A stretch of DNA of 64,000 nucleotides, taken from the NCBI GenBank assembly GCA_028689585.1, contig JAQVCW010000006.1, forward strand, positions 82,089 to 146,088. Reading direction: 5' to 3'. Each line of letters begins with the position of its first letter. The stretch's first letter is position 1. The stretch is from Lachnospiraceae bacterium. Its GTDB lineage: Bacteria > Bacillota > Clostridia > Lachnospirales > Lachnospiraceae. Positions 16,632-24,207 of the stretch are shown one piece after another. Below the pieces are notes generated by a model. That model was not told where the DNA came from and did not search any database. It worked only from the letters and a program-made list of their open reading frames with translations. The position numbers and the translations under genes are program-made.

Positions 16632-18023
16632 ATGGCAGAAAATGACAACAGGGAGATAACAAACTCAGAGCAGGATTCATACGAAAAGGTTTGCTTTATG
16701 TGTCACCGCACTGAGAGCAAGGCGGGAAAGATGATTGACCTTCCGGGGAATATCACGATTTGTCCGGATTGTATGCAGAAAGCATTTGACACAATGAATC
16801 GTTCTGATATGTCAATAAAGGACATGATGGATCTGCAGAATCTGCCGAATATCAGTATGATCAATCTGGCGGATCTGCAGAATGGAATGCCGAAGCAGCA
16901 GAAGATAAAAAAGAAAAAAGAGGAAAATAAGGAGCCGCAGAAGGTATTTGATATCAAGTCAATCCCGGTTCCCTCCAAGATCAAGGCCAGTCTGGACGAG
17001 TATGTGATTGGTCAGAGCTACGCAAAAAAAGTGGTATCTGTAGCAGTTTATAATCATTACAAGAGAGTATATACGAATACCATGGACGAAATCGAAATAG
17101 AGAAGTCCAATATGCTGATGATTGGGCCTACCGGATGCGGAAAGACCTATCTGGTCAAGACACTGGCCAGGCTGCTGGACGTTCCTCTGGCGATTGCGGA
17201 TGCCACATCCCTGACGGAGGCCGGATATATCGGCGATGATATCGAGAGCGTGATTTCCAAGCTGCTGGCGGCAGCGGACAACGATGTGGAAAAGGCTGAA
17301 CGGGGAATCGTATTTATTGATGAGATCGATAAAATTGCCAAAAAGAAAAATACGAATCAAAGAGATGTAAGCGGCGAGTCGGTGCAGCAGGGAATGTTGA
17401 AGCTGCTGGAAGGTGCTGAGGTAGAAGTGCCGGTGGGCGCCACCAGTAAAAATGCCATGGTTCCCATGACCACGGTGAATACCAGAAACATTCTGTTTAT
17501 CTGCGGCGGTGCCTTTCCGGGATTGGAAGATATTATTAAGGAGCGCCTGAACAAACAGGCTTCGATTGGCTTTCAGGGGGATTTAAAGGATAAGTATGAT
17601 GCTGACAATGACATTCTTTCCAAAGTCACATTGGAGGATATCCGCAATTTTGGAATGATACCGGAATTTATCGGACGGCTTCCCATCGTATTTACACTGC
17701 AGAGCCTGAACAAAGACATGCTGGTGAAGATTTTAAAAGAACCGAAAAATGCGATTTTAAAACAATACCAGAAGTTGCTGGAGCTGGATGAGGTCAAACT
17801 GGATTTTGAAGAGGGTGCACTGGAGGCAATTGCCGAGAAGGCCATGGAACGAAAGACCGGAGCGAGAGCACTGCGGGCGATCATCGAAGAATTTATGCTG
17901 GATATTATGTACGAAATTCCAAAGGACGATAATATTGGAAGAGTCTTGATCACAAGATCGTACATTGAAAATACCGGCGGACCGGTGATAACCATGCGGG
18001 GCCTGCTGAGTCTGGAAGGATAA
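16632..18023 (+). CDS. ClpX-like AAA+ unfoldase (paralogue)
   Basis: A 463-residue ATPase very similar to ClpX. It has an N-terminal zinc-binding domain (C21, C24, C44, C47), Walker A GPTGCGKTYLVKTLA, pore loop EAGYIGDD, Walker B IVFIDEIDKIA, sensor region GMIPEFIGRLP and the ClpP-docking IGF tripeptide (residues 312-314, ASIGFQGD). The segment that in E. coli ClpX carries the RKH substrate-selection loop reads VGATSKNAMVP here, with Ser-Lys-Asn at 272-274 in its place. A long Lys/Glu-rich linker (IKKKKEENKEP) separates the zinc and AAA+ domains. No clpP lies nearby. It may be a second, specialised ClpX that still docks ClpP but selects other substrates. AAAGGAG precedes the ATG. Confidence 0.88.
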   Translation: MAENDNREITNSEQDSYEKVCFMCHRTESKAGKMIDLPGNITICPDCMQKAFDTMNRSDMSIKDMMDLQNLPNISMINLADLQNGMPKQQKIKKKKEENKEPQKVFDIKSIPVPSKIKASLDEYVIGQSYAKKVVSVAVYNHYKRVYTNTMDEIEIEKSNMLMIGPTGCGKTYLVKTLARLLDVPLAIADATSLTEAGYIGDDIESVISKLLAAADNDVEKAERGIVFIDEIDKIAKKKNTNQRDVSGESVQQGMLKLLEGAEVEVPVGATSKNAMVPMTTVNTRNILFICGGAFPGLEDIIKERLNKQASIGFQGDLKDKYDADNDILSKVTLEDIRNFGMIPEFIGRLPIVFTLQSLNKDMLVKILKEPKNAILKQYQKLLELDEVKLDFEEGALEAIAEKAMERKTGARALRAIIEEFMLDIMYEIPKDDNIGRVLITRSYIENTGGPVITMRGLLSLEG

Positions 18024-18056
18024 TCCTTTCGTTTTTTGCTGTGCTCCAGTTCTGGA

Positions 18057-18138
18057 GTTACAGTTCAGCCTTGGAATGAGGACGCTTTCCGGGCGGCTGC
18101 CCGGAAGCTGTGCATCAAGTAAAAGGCAGAACTGTAAC
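18057..18138. repeat. Repeat family B, 82-base palindromic MITE-like element
   Basis: Terminal inverted repeats of 16 bases (GTTACAGTTCAGCCTT at 18057-18072; its complement with one mismatch at 18123-18138) enclose an inner palindrome CCGGGC/GCCCGG (18089-18104). Related copies lie at 19795-19937 and 46161-46209. It sits between clpX-like and rpoD and can fold into a long hairpin. Confidence 0.75.
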
Positions 18139-18224
18139 GTTCTGGATAGAAAATATGAACGCAAAAGTTGACAGAAACTGTCAAAAATGTTATGTTTAAA
18201 TGTACTGAGAGGAGAACGGAATAT

Positions 18225-19355
18225 ATGAATGAGGCACAGGAACAATTTTTAAAAACTCTGACCGGTCTGGTAGAACTGGCAAAGAGTAAAAAGAATATTC
18301 TGGAATATGATGAGATTCTCAAGGCATTTGAAAACGTTGAGTTGACGGAAGATAAGATGGATGATATCCTGGAATATCTGGAAAAACATAATATTGATAT
18401 TCTTCAGGGAAAATCACCGGAAGAATCGGCAGATAATCTCCTCCTGGAAACAGAGGACGAGGAGCTTCTTCTGAATGAGGAAGAAGAGGTAGAGATCATT
18501 GAGGATGTGGATGTGCTGGAAGGTGTCAGCACGGAAGATCCGGTACGTATGTATTTGAAAGAAATCGGCAATGTCCCGCTGCTCAACAGCGATGAAGAAG
18601 TAGAGCTGGCGAAGCGGGTAGAGGCTGGTGATGAAGAAGCGAAAAAGAAACTGACAGAGGCCAATCTGCGTCTGGTAGTCAGCATTGCAAAAAAATATGT
18701 GGGCCGCGGTATGCCTTTTCTGGATCTGATTCAGGAGGGGAATATGGGGCTTATGAAGGCTGTAGATAAGTTTGATTATACCAAGGGATATAAGTTCAGT
18801 ACATATGCGACCTGGTGGATTCGTCAGGCAATTACCAGGGGCATAGCGGATACAGGCAGAACGATCCGGGTACCGGTGCATATGGTGGAGACCATCAATA
18901 AGACGCTGCGTATGACCAGGACACTGCTGCAGGAGCTGGGAAGAGAACCGACTCCGGAGGAAGTGGCGGACCGTCTTGGGGTTCCGGTTTCCAGAGTGCG
19001 TGAGGTACTGAAGATTTCCAGAGATCCGGTTTCTCTGGATACTCCGATCGGAGAAGAGGACGACAGCCATCTGGGTGATTTCATCGAGGATGATACTGCC
19101 CTGTCCCCGGCGGATTCAGCCGCTTTTTCCATGCTGAGAGAAGAATTGAGCACAGCGCTGGAGTCACTGACAGAAAGAGAACGCCAGGTGGTGCGCCTTC
19201 GTTTTGGACTGGAAGACGGCAGAGCCAGAACCCTGGAGGAAGTAGGCAAGGAATTTAACGTAACCAGAGAGCGTATCCGCCAGATCGAAGCCAAGGCGCT
19301 TCGCAAGCTGCGCCATCCTTCTAGAAGCAAACGTCTGAAAGACTTTCTGGCGTAA
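18225..19355 (+). CDS. rpoD: RNA polymerase primary sigma factor (RpoD/SigA)
   Basis: Vegetative sigma factor, 376 residues, which directs core RNA polymerase to -35/-10 promoters. Regions in order: an acidic N-terminal 1.1-type domain (residues 1-115), 1.2 ([17 protein letters not shown]), 2.1-2.4 with [18 protein letters not shown] and [20 protein letters not shown], region 3 (RIPV-type segment [16 protein letters not shown]) and 4.1-4.2 ([36 protein letters not shown]). The ATG at 18225 is preceded by GAGAGGAG; an in-frame ATG at 18168 has no such site. Unlike the usual dnaG-rpoD arrangement, it follows a clpX-like gene and a palindromic repeat. Confidence 0.96.
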   Translation: MNEAQEQFLKTLTGLVELAKSKKNILEYDEILKAFENVELTEDKMDDILEYLEKHNIDILQGKSPEESADNLLLETEDEELLLNEEEEVEIIEDVDVLEGVSTEDPVRMYLKEIGNVPLLNSDEEVELAKRVEAGDEEAKKKLTEANLRLVVSIAKKYVGRGMPFLDLIQEGNMGLMKAVDKFDYTKGYKFSTYATWWIRQAITRGIADTGRTIRVPVHMVETINKTLRMTRTLLQELGREPTPEEVADRLGVPVSRVREVLKISRDPVSLDTPIGEEDDSHLGDFIEDDTALSPADSAAFSMLREELSTALESLTERERQVVRLRFGLEDGRARTLEEVGKEFNVTRERIRQIEAKALRKLRHPSRSKRLKDFLA

Positions 19356-19486
19356 GAAAACTGCCGGGAGAACAGCAGATATTTTATCTTAAAAGAAGAG
19401 AAAGCCTCCGGTGGACTACAGATCGGTTCGGATGAATTATGCTGGCAAAGCTGCATTTTTATCTGGAAGAGGAAAGGGATACTGCC

Positions 19487-19660
19487 ATGTTTGAACGGGT
19501 AGATTATACGGTGTCGCGCATAGATGGTGACTACGCCTGTCTTTTGCAGAAGGAAGATCCGTCAGCAGAAGAAAAGTGTGTGGCCAGGGCCTTGCTGCCG
19601 CCTGAGATATACGAGGGTTGCCAGCTAAAGTATGAAATGATGTCCTACGAAATGCTGTAA
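19487..19660 (+). CDS. Small protein of unknown function (DUF3006-like pattern)
   Basis: A 57-residue protein read from MFERVDYTVSRIDGDYACLL to the end; the frame is open to an ATG at 19439 (73 residues). The pattern (I/V)-D-R-I-x-G-D-Y-A-x-L-x and a late LLPPEIYEGCQLKYE resembles the small beta-barrel DUF3006 proteins, but the match is from memory and short. It is acidic, without membrane helices. It follows rpoD by 130 bases and may be cotranscribed with it. The start is uncertain: GAAAGGG lies about ten bases before 19487. Confidence 0.55.
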   Translation: MFERVDYTVSRIDGDYACLLQKEDPSAEEKCVARALLPPEIYEGCQLKYEMMSYEML

Positions 19661-19735
19661 TGGAATCATAAGGGCTGCAATAAAAAGGTCTTATTTCGGA
19701 GACTGAGCGTTTCCGGATTTAAAAGAATATAACAA

Positions 19736-19796
19736 AAAAGAAAACCATGGGAAACGGTCTGAGAAGCAGCCGGATTTTTATGGTTTTCTTTTTTTG
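19736..19796 (+). terminator. Terminator-like hairpin after rpoD and small gene
   Basis: AAAGAAAACCAT and ATGGTTTTCTTTTTTT form a 12-base stem with a 31-base loop and end in a run of T. The mirror-image A run at the left could also serve the opposite strand. Confidence 0.6.
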
Positions 19797-19937
19797 ATGC
19801 ACAGCTTCCGGGCGGCTGCTCCAGGTATGCCGCAGGTGCATTTGCAGAAAGCCTTAGATGCTCTTGGCTTTCGAAACAGCACCTGCGGCATACCAGGAGC
19901 AGCCGCCCGGAAAGTGTCTTCATTCCAAAGCTGAACG
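19795..19937. repeat. Repeat family B, long hairpin copy
   Basis: Arms of 32 bases at 19808-19839 and 19879-19910 are inverted copies with a single mismatch, continued inside the 39-base loop by GAAAGCC/GGCTTTC. The outer flanks (GATGCACAGCTTCC; TTCATTCCAAAGCTGAAC) match the element at 18057-18138. The family B core here carries about 70 extra bases between its halves. Its left end is cut by the terminator. Confidence 0.75.
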
Positions 19938-19974
19938 GTACCTACCTATAACACAAACGATCAAACAATATCAC

Positions 19975-20003
19975 TTTTCAAATGATTTCACAAATGTTAT
20001 ACT
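19975..20003 (+). promoter_or_regulatory. Candidate promoter of the sulfite reductase-like gene
   Basis: TTTTCA (19975-19980), 17 bases, TATACT (19998-20003). Transcription would start near 20010 and leave a leader of about 160 bases with a hairpin GCGGAT/ATCCGC (about 20100-20118). The leader resembles no riboswitch class I recognise. Confidence 0.5.
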
Positions 20004-20172
20004 ATATTTCAGAGATAAAAAGCGGAAGAGCGTTTTTGGCCTTTCATAGAGCAGTAACCGAAGACGAAGGGGAATAGCTTAACCTTATCAGGCAGCGGAG
20101 CGGATTGCAAATATCCGCTTTGGCTCTCAGATTTACTAAAATCAAACAGATAAATTCAGGAGGAAAAGAAAT

Positions 20173-21105
20173 ATGTCAGCATTAACAGTCAGCGCAGCGG
20201 ATGAAAAAAGAGTAAAGGGAATGGGATTTTTAAATAACAGGGGAACCGATGAGTTTTCCGCCCGCATCATCACCGTGAATGGAAAGGTAACTGCTGCCCA
20301 GCAGAGATGTATCGCAGACGCAGCGGAGAAGTTTGGAAATGGAAATGTGACCTTTACGACACGGCTTACCGTGGAAGTACAGGGGATACCCTATGATAAG
20401 ATCGAAGCATTTCAGGAATACATTGCAAAAGAAGGGCTGGAGACCGGCGGCACCGGTTCTGTAGTGCGTCCGGTGGTTTCCTGCAAAGGCACAACCTGCC
20501 AGTATGGTCTGCTGGATTCCTTTGCCATATCGGAAGAGATCCATGAGCGATTTTACAAAGGCTATCATACCGTAAAGCTGCCTCACAAATTCAAGATTGC
20601 AGTAGGGGGCTGTCCGAATAACTGTGTAAAACCGGATTTGAATGACCTGGGTATTGTTGGCCGGAGAATTCCGAATTTCGATGAGGCTTCCTGTAAAGGC
20701 TGCAAAAAATGTACCATCGCGGCAGCCTGTCCCGTTGGAGCCGCCAGGGTGGAAGACGGGGTATTGAAAATAGAGAAAGACATCTGTAATAACTGCGGAC
20801 GCTGTATCGGAAAATGCCGTTTTGACTCGATTGAGGATGGGACTAATGGATATAAAATCTATATTGGCGGACGCTGGGGCAAAAAGATTGCCCGGGGGAA
20901 AGCGCTGAACCAGGTGTTTACTTCCAGGGAAGAGGCTTTGAATGTGATCGAAAAAGCGATCCTGCTGTTTTGCGAGCAGGGAGAAACCGGCGAACGTTTT
21001 GCCGAAACCATCGAACGCCTGGGCTTTGAAAATGTGGAGAAACAACTGCTGGCAGATGATCTGCTGGAGCGAAAACAGGAAATTTTGGATGCGAAGCTGC
21101 ATTAG
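20173..21105 (+). CDS. Siroheme-type sulfite/nitrite reductase-like iron-sulfur protein
   Basis: A 310-residue soluble protein resembling anaerobic sulfite reductase AsrC and related small clostridial reductases. After a ferredoxin-like half domain (RIITVNGKVTAAQQR), it shows the siroheme/4Fe-4S cysteines as SCKGTTCQYG and GGCPNNCVKPD, then two 4Fe-4S motifs (CKGCKKCTIAAACPVG and CNNCGRCIGKC), then IGGRWGKK. The first siroheme pair is spaced CX4C rather than the usual CX5C, and the first ferredoxin motif has an enlarged last spacing. No electron-transfer partner such as AsrA or AsrB is adjacent. A GGAGG site lies nine bases before the ATG. It may reduce sulfite or nitrite; its substrate is unproven. 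Confidence 0.75.
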   Translation: MSALTVSAADEKRVKGMGFLNNRGTDEFSARIITVNGKVTAAQQRCIADAAEKFGNGNVTFTTRLTVEVQGIPYDKIEAFQEYIAKEGLETGGTGSVVRPVVSCKGTTCQYGLLDSFAISEEIHERFYKGYHTVKLPHKFKIAVGGCPNNCVKPDLNDLGIVGRRIPNFDEASCKGCKKCTIAAACPVGAARVEDGVLKIEKDICNNCGRCIGKCRFDSIEDGTNGYKIYIGGRWGKKIARGKALNQVFTSREEALNVIEKAILLFCEQGETGERFAETIERLGFENVEKQLLADDLLERKQEILDAKLH

Positions 21106-21113
21106 GGAGACAT

Positions 21114-21132
21114 GGGACGAAAGAACCGTCCC
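21114..21132. repeat. Short REP-like hairpin upstream of pelD-like gene
   Basis: GGGACG (21114-21119) and CGTCCC (21127-21132) form a six-base stem followed by CCGTTCTGACGCC. This wording (AGAACCGTCCCCGTTCTG) is reminiscent of dispersed repeats seen in many clostridia. No T run follows, so it is probably not a terminator. Confidence 0.4.
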
Positions 21133-21175
21133 CGTTCTGACGCCTGTTTTGACGGACTGGGGGAACATAAGATAA

Positions 21176-23311
21176 ATGGCAGAAGTATTAATTACGGGAA
21201 ATATTTCATTTATAACAGAAGAATTCCTGGAAGCTGCATTTCCATATGATCACGTTGTGATTGCGGGGGATGGAGATCTGTATCTGAAGAAAAACAGACA
21301 GATTTCTATTTATCCGATTCCTGTATTGGATGCCAGCTTTGAGGATCTGTTCCAGTCCCATGATTTTTCGCGGGTTATCTATTTTTCAGATTATCTGGAA
21401 CTCCATGGATCACCGTTTGGGGAGCTGGAAAAGGCAAAAGCTCTGTTTCGGGCGTGCAGGAAAATCCATCTTTCTCAAAACCAGAATGAACCTCAGATTG
21501 TTTATATTACTTCCATTGATGTAACGGCCGATGTGCAGACCTCTAAGGTGGTGGTTCTGCGTGCCTGTGAGGAACTGTGCGAATATTACAGGACAAAATA
21601 TCACCTTCCGGTCAAGGTGGTCCGCAGCCCTTATCTGATGCAGGATGATAAGATGGACAGCTATCTGAACCGGCTGTTTCGGCAGATGGATTCCGAGGGA
21701 CGGGTGGTGATGGAAGAGACAAAGGAGCAGGACTGCAATTATCTGAGTGTGGAGGATCTGGGAGAATTTCTGTACCGCTTTTTGGATCATTGGGACAATG
21801 AAGTGCAGATTGTGAATCTGCCGCCGGGATTTCGCTATACATTTGGAGATCTGGGAAATGCATTTTTAAAATTGAAATCGGGCATAACTGTAGAATACAG
21901 CGGAAAAGTGGCCTGTTTTCAATATCATATCGAAACAAAAACAGCGCGAAAAGAATACGGGTGGTTTGCGAAAAACAGCCTGCTGGATGCACTGCCCCGG
22001 TTGTATGCTCATTATGAAAGCCACAAAGAAAAACCCCTCGGGCGGCTGGAGCGGCTGCGAAAATTCTATCAGGCGCATACCCTCTGGCTGAAAGGGCTGG
22101 AGCTCCTGCTGGGCTTCGGGCTGGTGGAGCTGATACATTATCAGTTGGGAACCAATGTTCAGTTTGCGCTGGTAGACATCCGGCTGATTTTTATCGTCAT
22201 AATGGCATGTACTCATGGAGTCAATATGGGGCTGGCGGCTTCCGTGCTGGAGGGTGTGTCTATTGTGCTGGCTTATCAGAGCCAGGGGATGGACTGGCGT
22301 GTGCTTTTTTATGAGCCGGTGAACTGGATCGTGTTTATCTGGTACATGGTAATCGGAGCAGCCTGTGGATATATCCGCGACAAACGGGCAACGGAGCTGG
22401 AATTTGCTCAAAAGGATTATGCGCTTCTGGATGAGAAATATCATTATATTCATCAGGTCTATGAGGATACTTCACGCCATAAGCAGCAGTACCGGAAACA
22501 GATCATCGGTTCCAGGGACAGCTTTGGCAAGATTTTTGAAGTGACCAGAAAACTGGATGATGTGATGCCGGATCATGTATTCGAAGAGGCGCTGGCGGCA
22601 CTGGAGGAGGTACTGGAAAATAAGACCATTGCGATCTATTCCGTGTGCCAGAACCAGCAGTTTGCCCGTTTGAATGTGGCTTCTCATCTTTTGAATCATA
22701 GAATTTCCAAAACGCTGCTGCTTCAGGAGATTGCCCTGGCGGTGCCGACCATCCGAAAAGGCGAGGTATGGAGAAACAGAGATCTGAATCCTTCTTATCC
22801 GTCTTATCTGGCGGGCATCTGCAAAGGGGAAGAGCTGGCGGCTATTGTCTGCGTTTATCAGGCAGAGTATGATCAGATGGATCTGTATTACTCAAACCTG
22901 ATTCAGGTGCTGGCCGGATTGATTCAGATATCCCTTTATCGTGCCATCGAATATACTGAGGCCACGCGGTCAGCCCAGTATGAGGAAGATACGGATATCA
23001 TGAGAGCAGAACCGTTTCAGAGATTATGCCGGAGAAAAGCCTCCATGCAGGAAAGCGGTGTGGCATCTGCAGTACTGCTGAGGATAAATGGACCGGGACC
23101 TCTTACGATGATGCAGCTTGTGGGGCTGGAAAAACGGATCCGGGATACGGATGTCATCGGGAGGGGCCGAAATGGTAAGCTCTATCTGCTGCTGAACCAG
23201 GTGGATGACAGGAGCCTGGAGCTGGTGCTGGGACGGCTGAATGTTCCGGGGCTCACTTTTGATCCGATAGAACTGGAGCTGTCAGAGGTATGGGAGGAAA
23301 AAGAATGCTAG
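21176..23311 (+). CDS. pelD: PelD-like c-di-GMP receptor fused to an N-terminal SDR-like domain
   Basis: PelD is the inner-membrane c-di-GMP receptor that switches on Pel synthesis through PelF. This 711-residue protein has an N-terminal NAD-epimerase-like domain (1 to about 290) whose glycine-rich loop is degraded (LITGNISFITEE) and whose active-site Tyr/Lys is not evident; four membrane helices (about 305-395, WLKGLELLLGFGLVELI and following); a coiled linker; a GAF-like domain (about 450-590); and a C-terminal GGDEF-like domain. There the I-site R656-D-T-D659 is intact, five residues before RNGKL (665-669), which replaces GGDEF. It should therefore bind c-di-GMP but not make it. The next gene overlaps its stop (ATGCTAG). 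No clear promoter was found upstream. Confidence 0.82.
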   Translation: MAEVLITGNISFITEEFLEAAFPYDHVVIAGDGDLYLKKNRQISIYPIPVLDASFEDLFQSHDFSRVIYFSDYLELHGSPFGELEKAKALFRACRKIHLSQNQNEPQIVYITSIDVTADVQTSKVVVLRACEELCEYYRTKYHLPVKVVRSPYLMQDDKMDSYLNRLFRQMDSEGRVVMEETKEQDCNYLSVEDLGEFLYRFLDHWDNEVQIVNLPPGFRYTFGDLGNAFLKLKSGITVEYSGKVACFQYHIETKTARKEYGWFAKNSLLDALPRLYAHYESHKEKPLGRLERLRKFYQAHTLWLKGLELLLGFGLVELIHYQLGTNVQFALVDIRLIFIVIMACTHGVNMGLAASVLEGVSIVLAYQSQGMDWRVLFYEPVNWIVFIWYMVIGAACGYIRDKRATELEFAQKDYALLDEKYHYIHQVYEDTSRHKQQYRKQIIGSRDSFGKIFEVTRKLDDVMPDHVFEEALAALEEVLENKTIAIYSVCQNQQFARLNVASHLLNHRISKTLLLQEIALAVPTIRKGEVWRNRDLNPSYPSYLAGICKGEELAAIVCVYQAEYDQMDLYYSNLIQVLAGLIQISLYRAIEYTEATRSAQYEEDTDIMRAEPFQRLCRRKASMQESGVASAVLLRINGPGPLTMMQLVGLEKRIRDTDVIGRGRNGKLYLLLNQVDDRSLELVLGRLNVPGLTFDPIELELSEVWEEKEC

Positions 23312-24207
23312 GGATATTCATTCTGGTGATACACTTCGCGGCAATGATACTTTTTTATGCTGGAGTGAAAAATCATCTTCTGAGGATGGACAGCAGATTT
23401 CTTCCGGTGATTTTCTGGCTTCCCATTGTGGGGGAGCTGTGCGTGCTGGTACTGGAGATCGGCAGCCGCAGTCACCTCCTGTCACCGAGGGCATTGGGAC
23501 TGGAAAAAATGAAACAGAATAATATGCTTCATGAAAATCTGCTTCTGGCAAAGCAGGGAGAGGAGGATCCGGTAGTCCCGATAGAAGAGGCTTTCCTTCT
23601 CAATGATGCAAAGCTGCGAAGAGAGATGATACTGGACCTGCTGAAGAAAAATCCGGCCCAACATTTGGATATTCTCCAGAAAGCGAAAACCAATGATGAC
23701 ACGGAGGTGGTGCATTATGCATCCACTGCGATCATGGAATTGTACAATGAATACGATCTGCGGATCCAGGAGATGGAGCAGCGGTATCGGAATCAGAGGG
23801 AAGATCCACAGGTGCTGGAGGACTATATTGACCTGCTGGAGGAGTATATGGGGCACGGGCTGGCAGAAGGACGCCGCCTGGAGCTGGTGAGGAGCCAATA
23901 CACGCATCTGCTGCAGAAAAAGGTAAAGGAAAGCGGTGACAGTGAAAGCTACCGCCGGCTGATCCAGGGAGAAATCGCCAGTCATCAGGAAGCAGAGGCA
24001 TACCGCCTGATTGAAGAGATGAAAAGAAAGTGGCCCCGCAGGGAAGATCCGTGGCTGCTTCTGATTGAATATTATGCACAGGAAAAGCAGGGAGATAAAT
24101 TGAAACAGACTCTGCAGGAAATGAAAGAAAAGAAAATATACCTTTCTTCTGCAGGAAAAAGGACAGTGGCATTTTGGAGTGAAGAGGATGAAGAAGAACC
24201 GGTTTAG
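23305..24207 (+). CDS. pelE: PelE-like membrane-anchored helical repeat protein
   Basis: A 300-residue protein with two N-terminal membrane helices (LGIFILVIHFAAMILFYAGV; FLPVIFWLPIVGELCVLVLEI) and a long cytoplasmic alpha-helical domain rich in Glu, Arg and Leu that reads like TPR repeats (HLDILQKAKTNDDTEVVHYA; AYRLIEEMKRKWPRREDPW). This layout and its place between pelD and a deacetylase match PelE, a scaffold in the Pel synthase complex. The ATG at 23305 is preceded by GGAGG and overlaps the pelD stop; an ATG at 23290 lacks a site. The sequence itself is poorly conserved, so the call leans on context. Confidence 0.72.
   Translation: MLGIFILVIHFAAMILFYAGVKNHLLRMDSRFLPVIFWLPIVGELCVLVLEIGSRSHLLSPRALGLEKMKQNNMLHENLLLAKQGEEDPVVPIEEAFLLNDAKLRREMILDLLKKNPAQHLDILQKAKTNDDTEVVHYASTAIMELYNEYDLRIQEMEQRYRNQREDPQVLEDYIDLLEEYMGHGLAEGRRLELVRSQYTHLLQKKVKESGDSESYRRLIQGEIASHQEAEAYRLIEEMKRKWPRREDPWLLLIEYYAQEKQGDKLKQTLQEMKEKKIYLSSAGKRTVAFWSEEDEEEPV

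Noticed and set aside
20010..20172. Riboswitch in the leader of the sulfite reductase-like gene
   Set aside because: A small hairpin is visible, but no conserved core of SAM, T-box, cobalamin, guanidine or other familiar classes could be found.
21150..21178. TTGACG-17-ATAAAT as promoter of the pelD-like gene
   Set aside because: The -10 would overlap the start codon, so it cannot produce a translatable leader for this gene.
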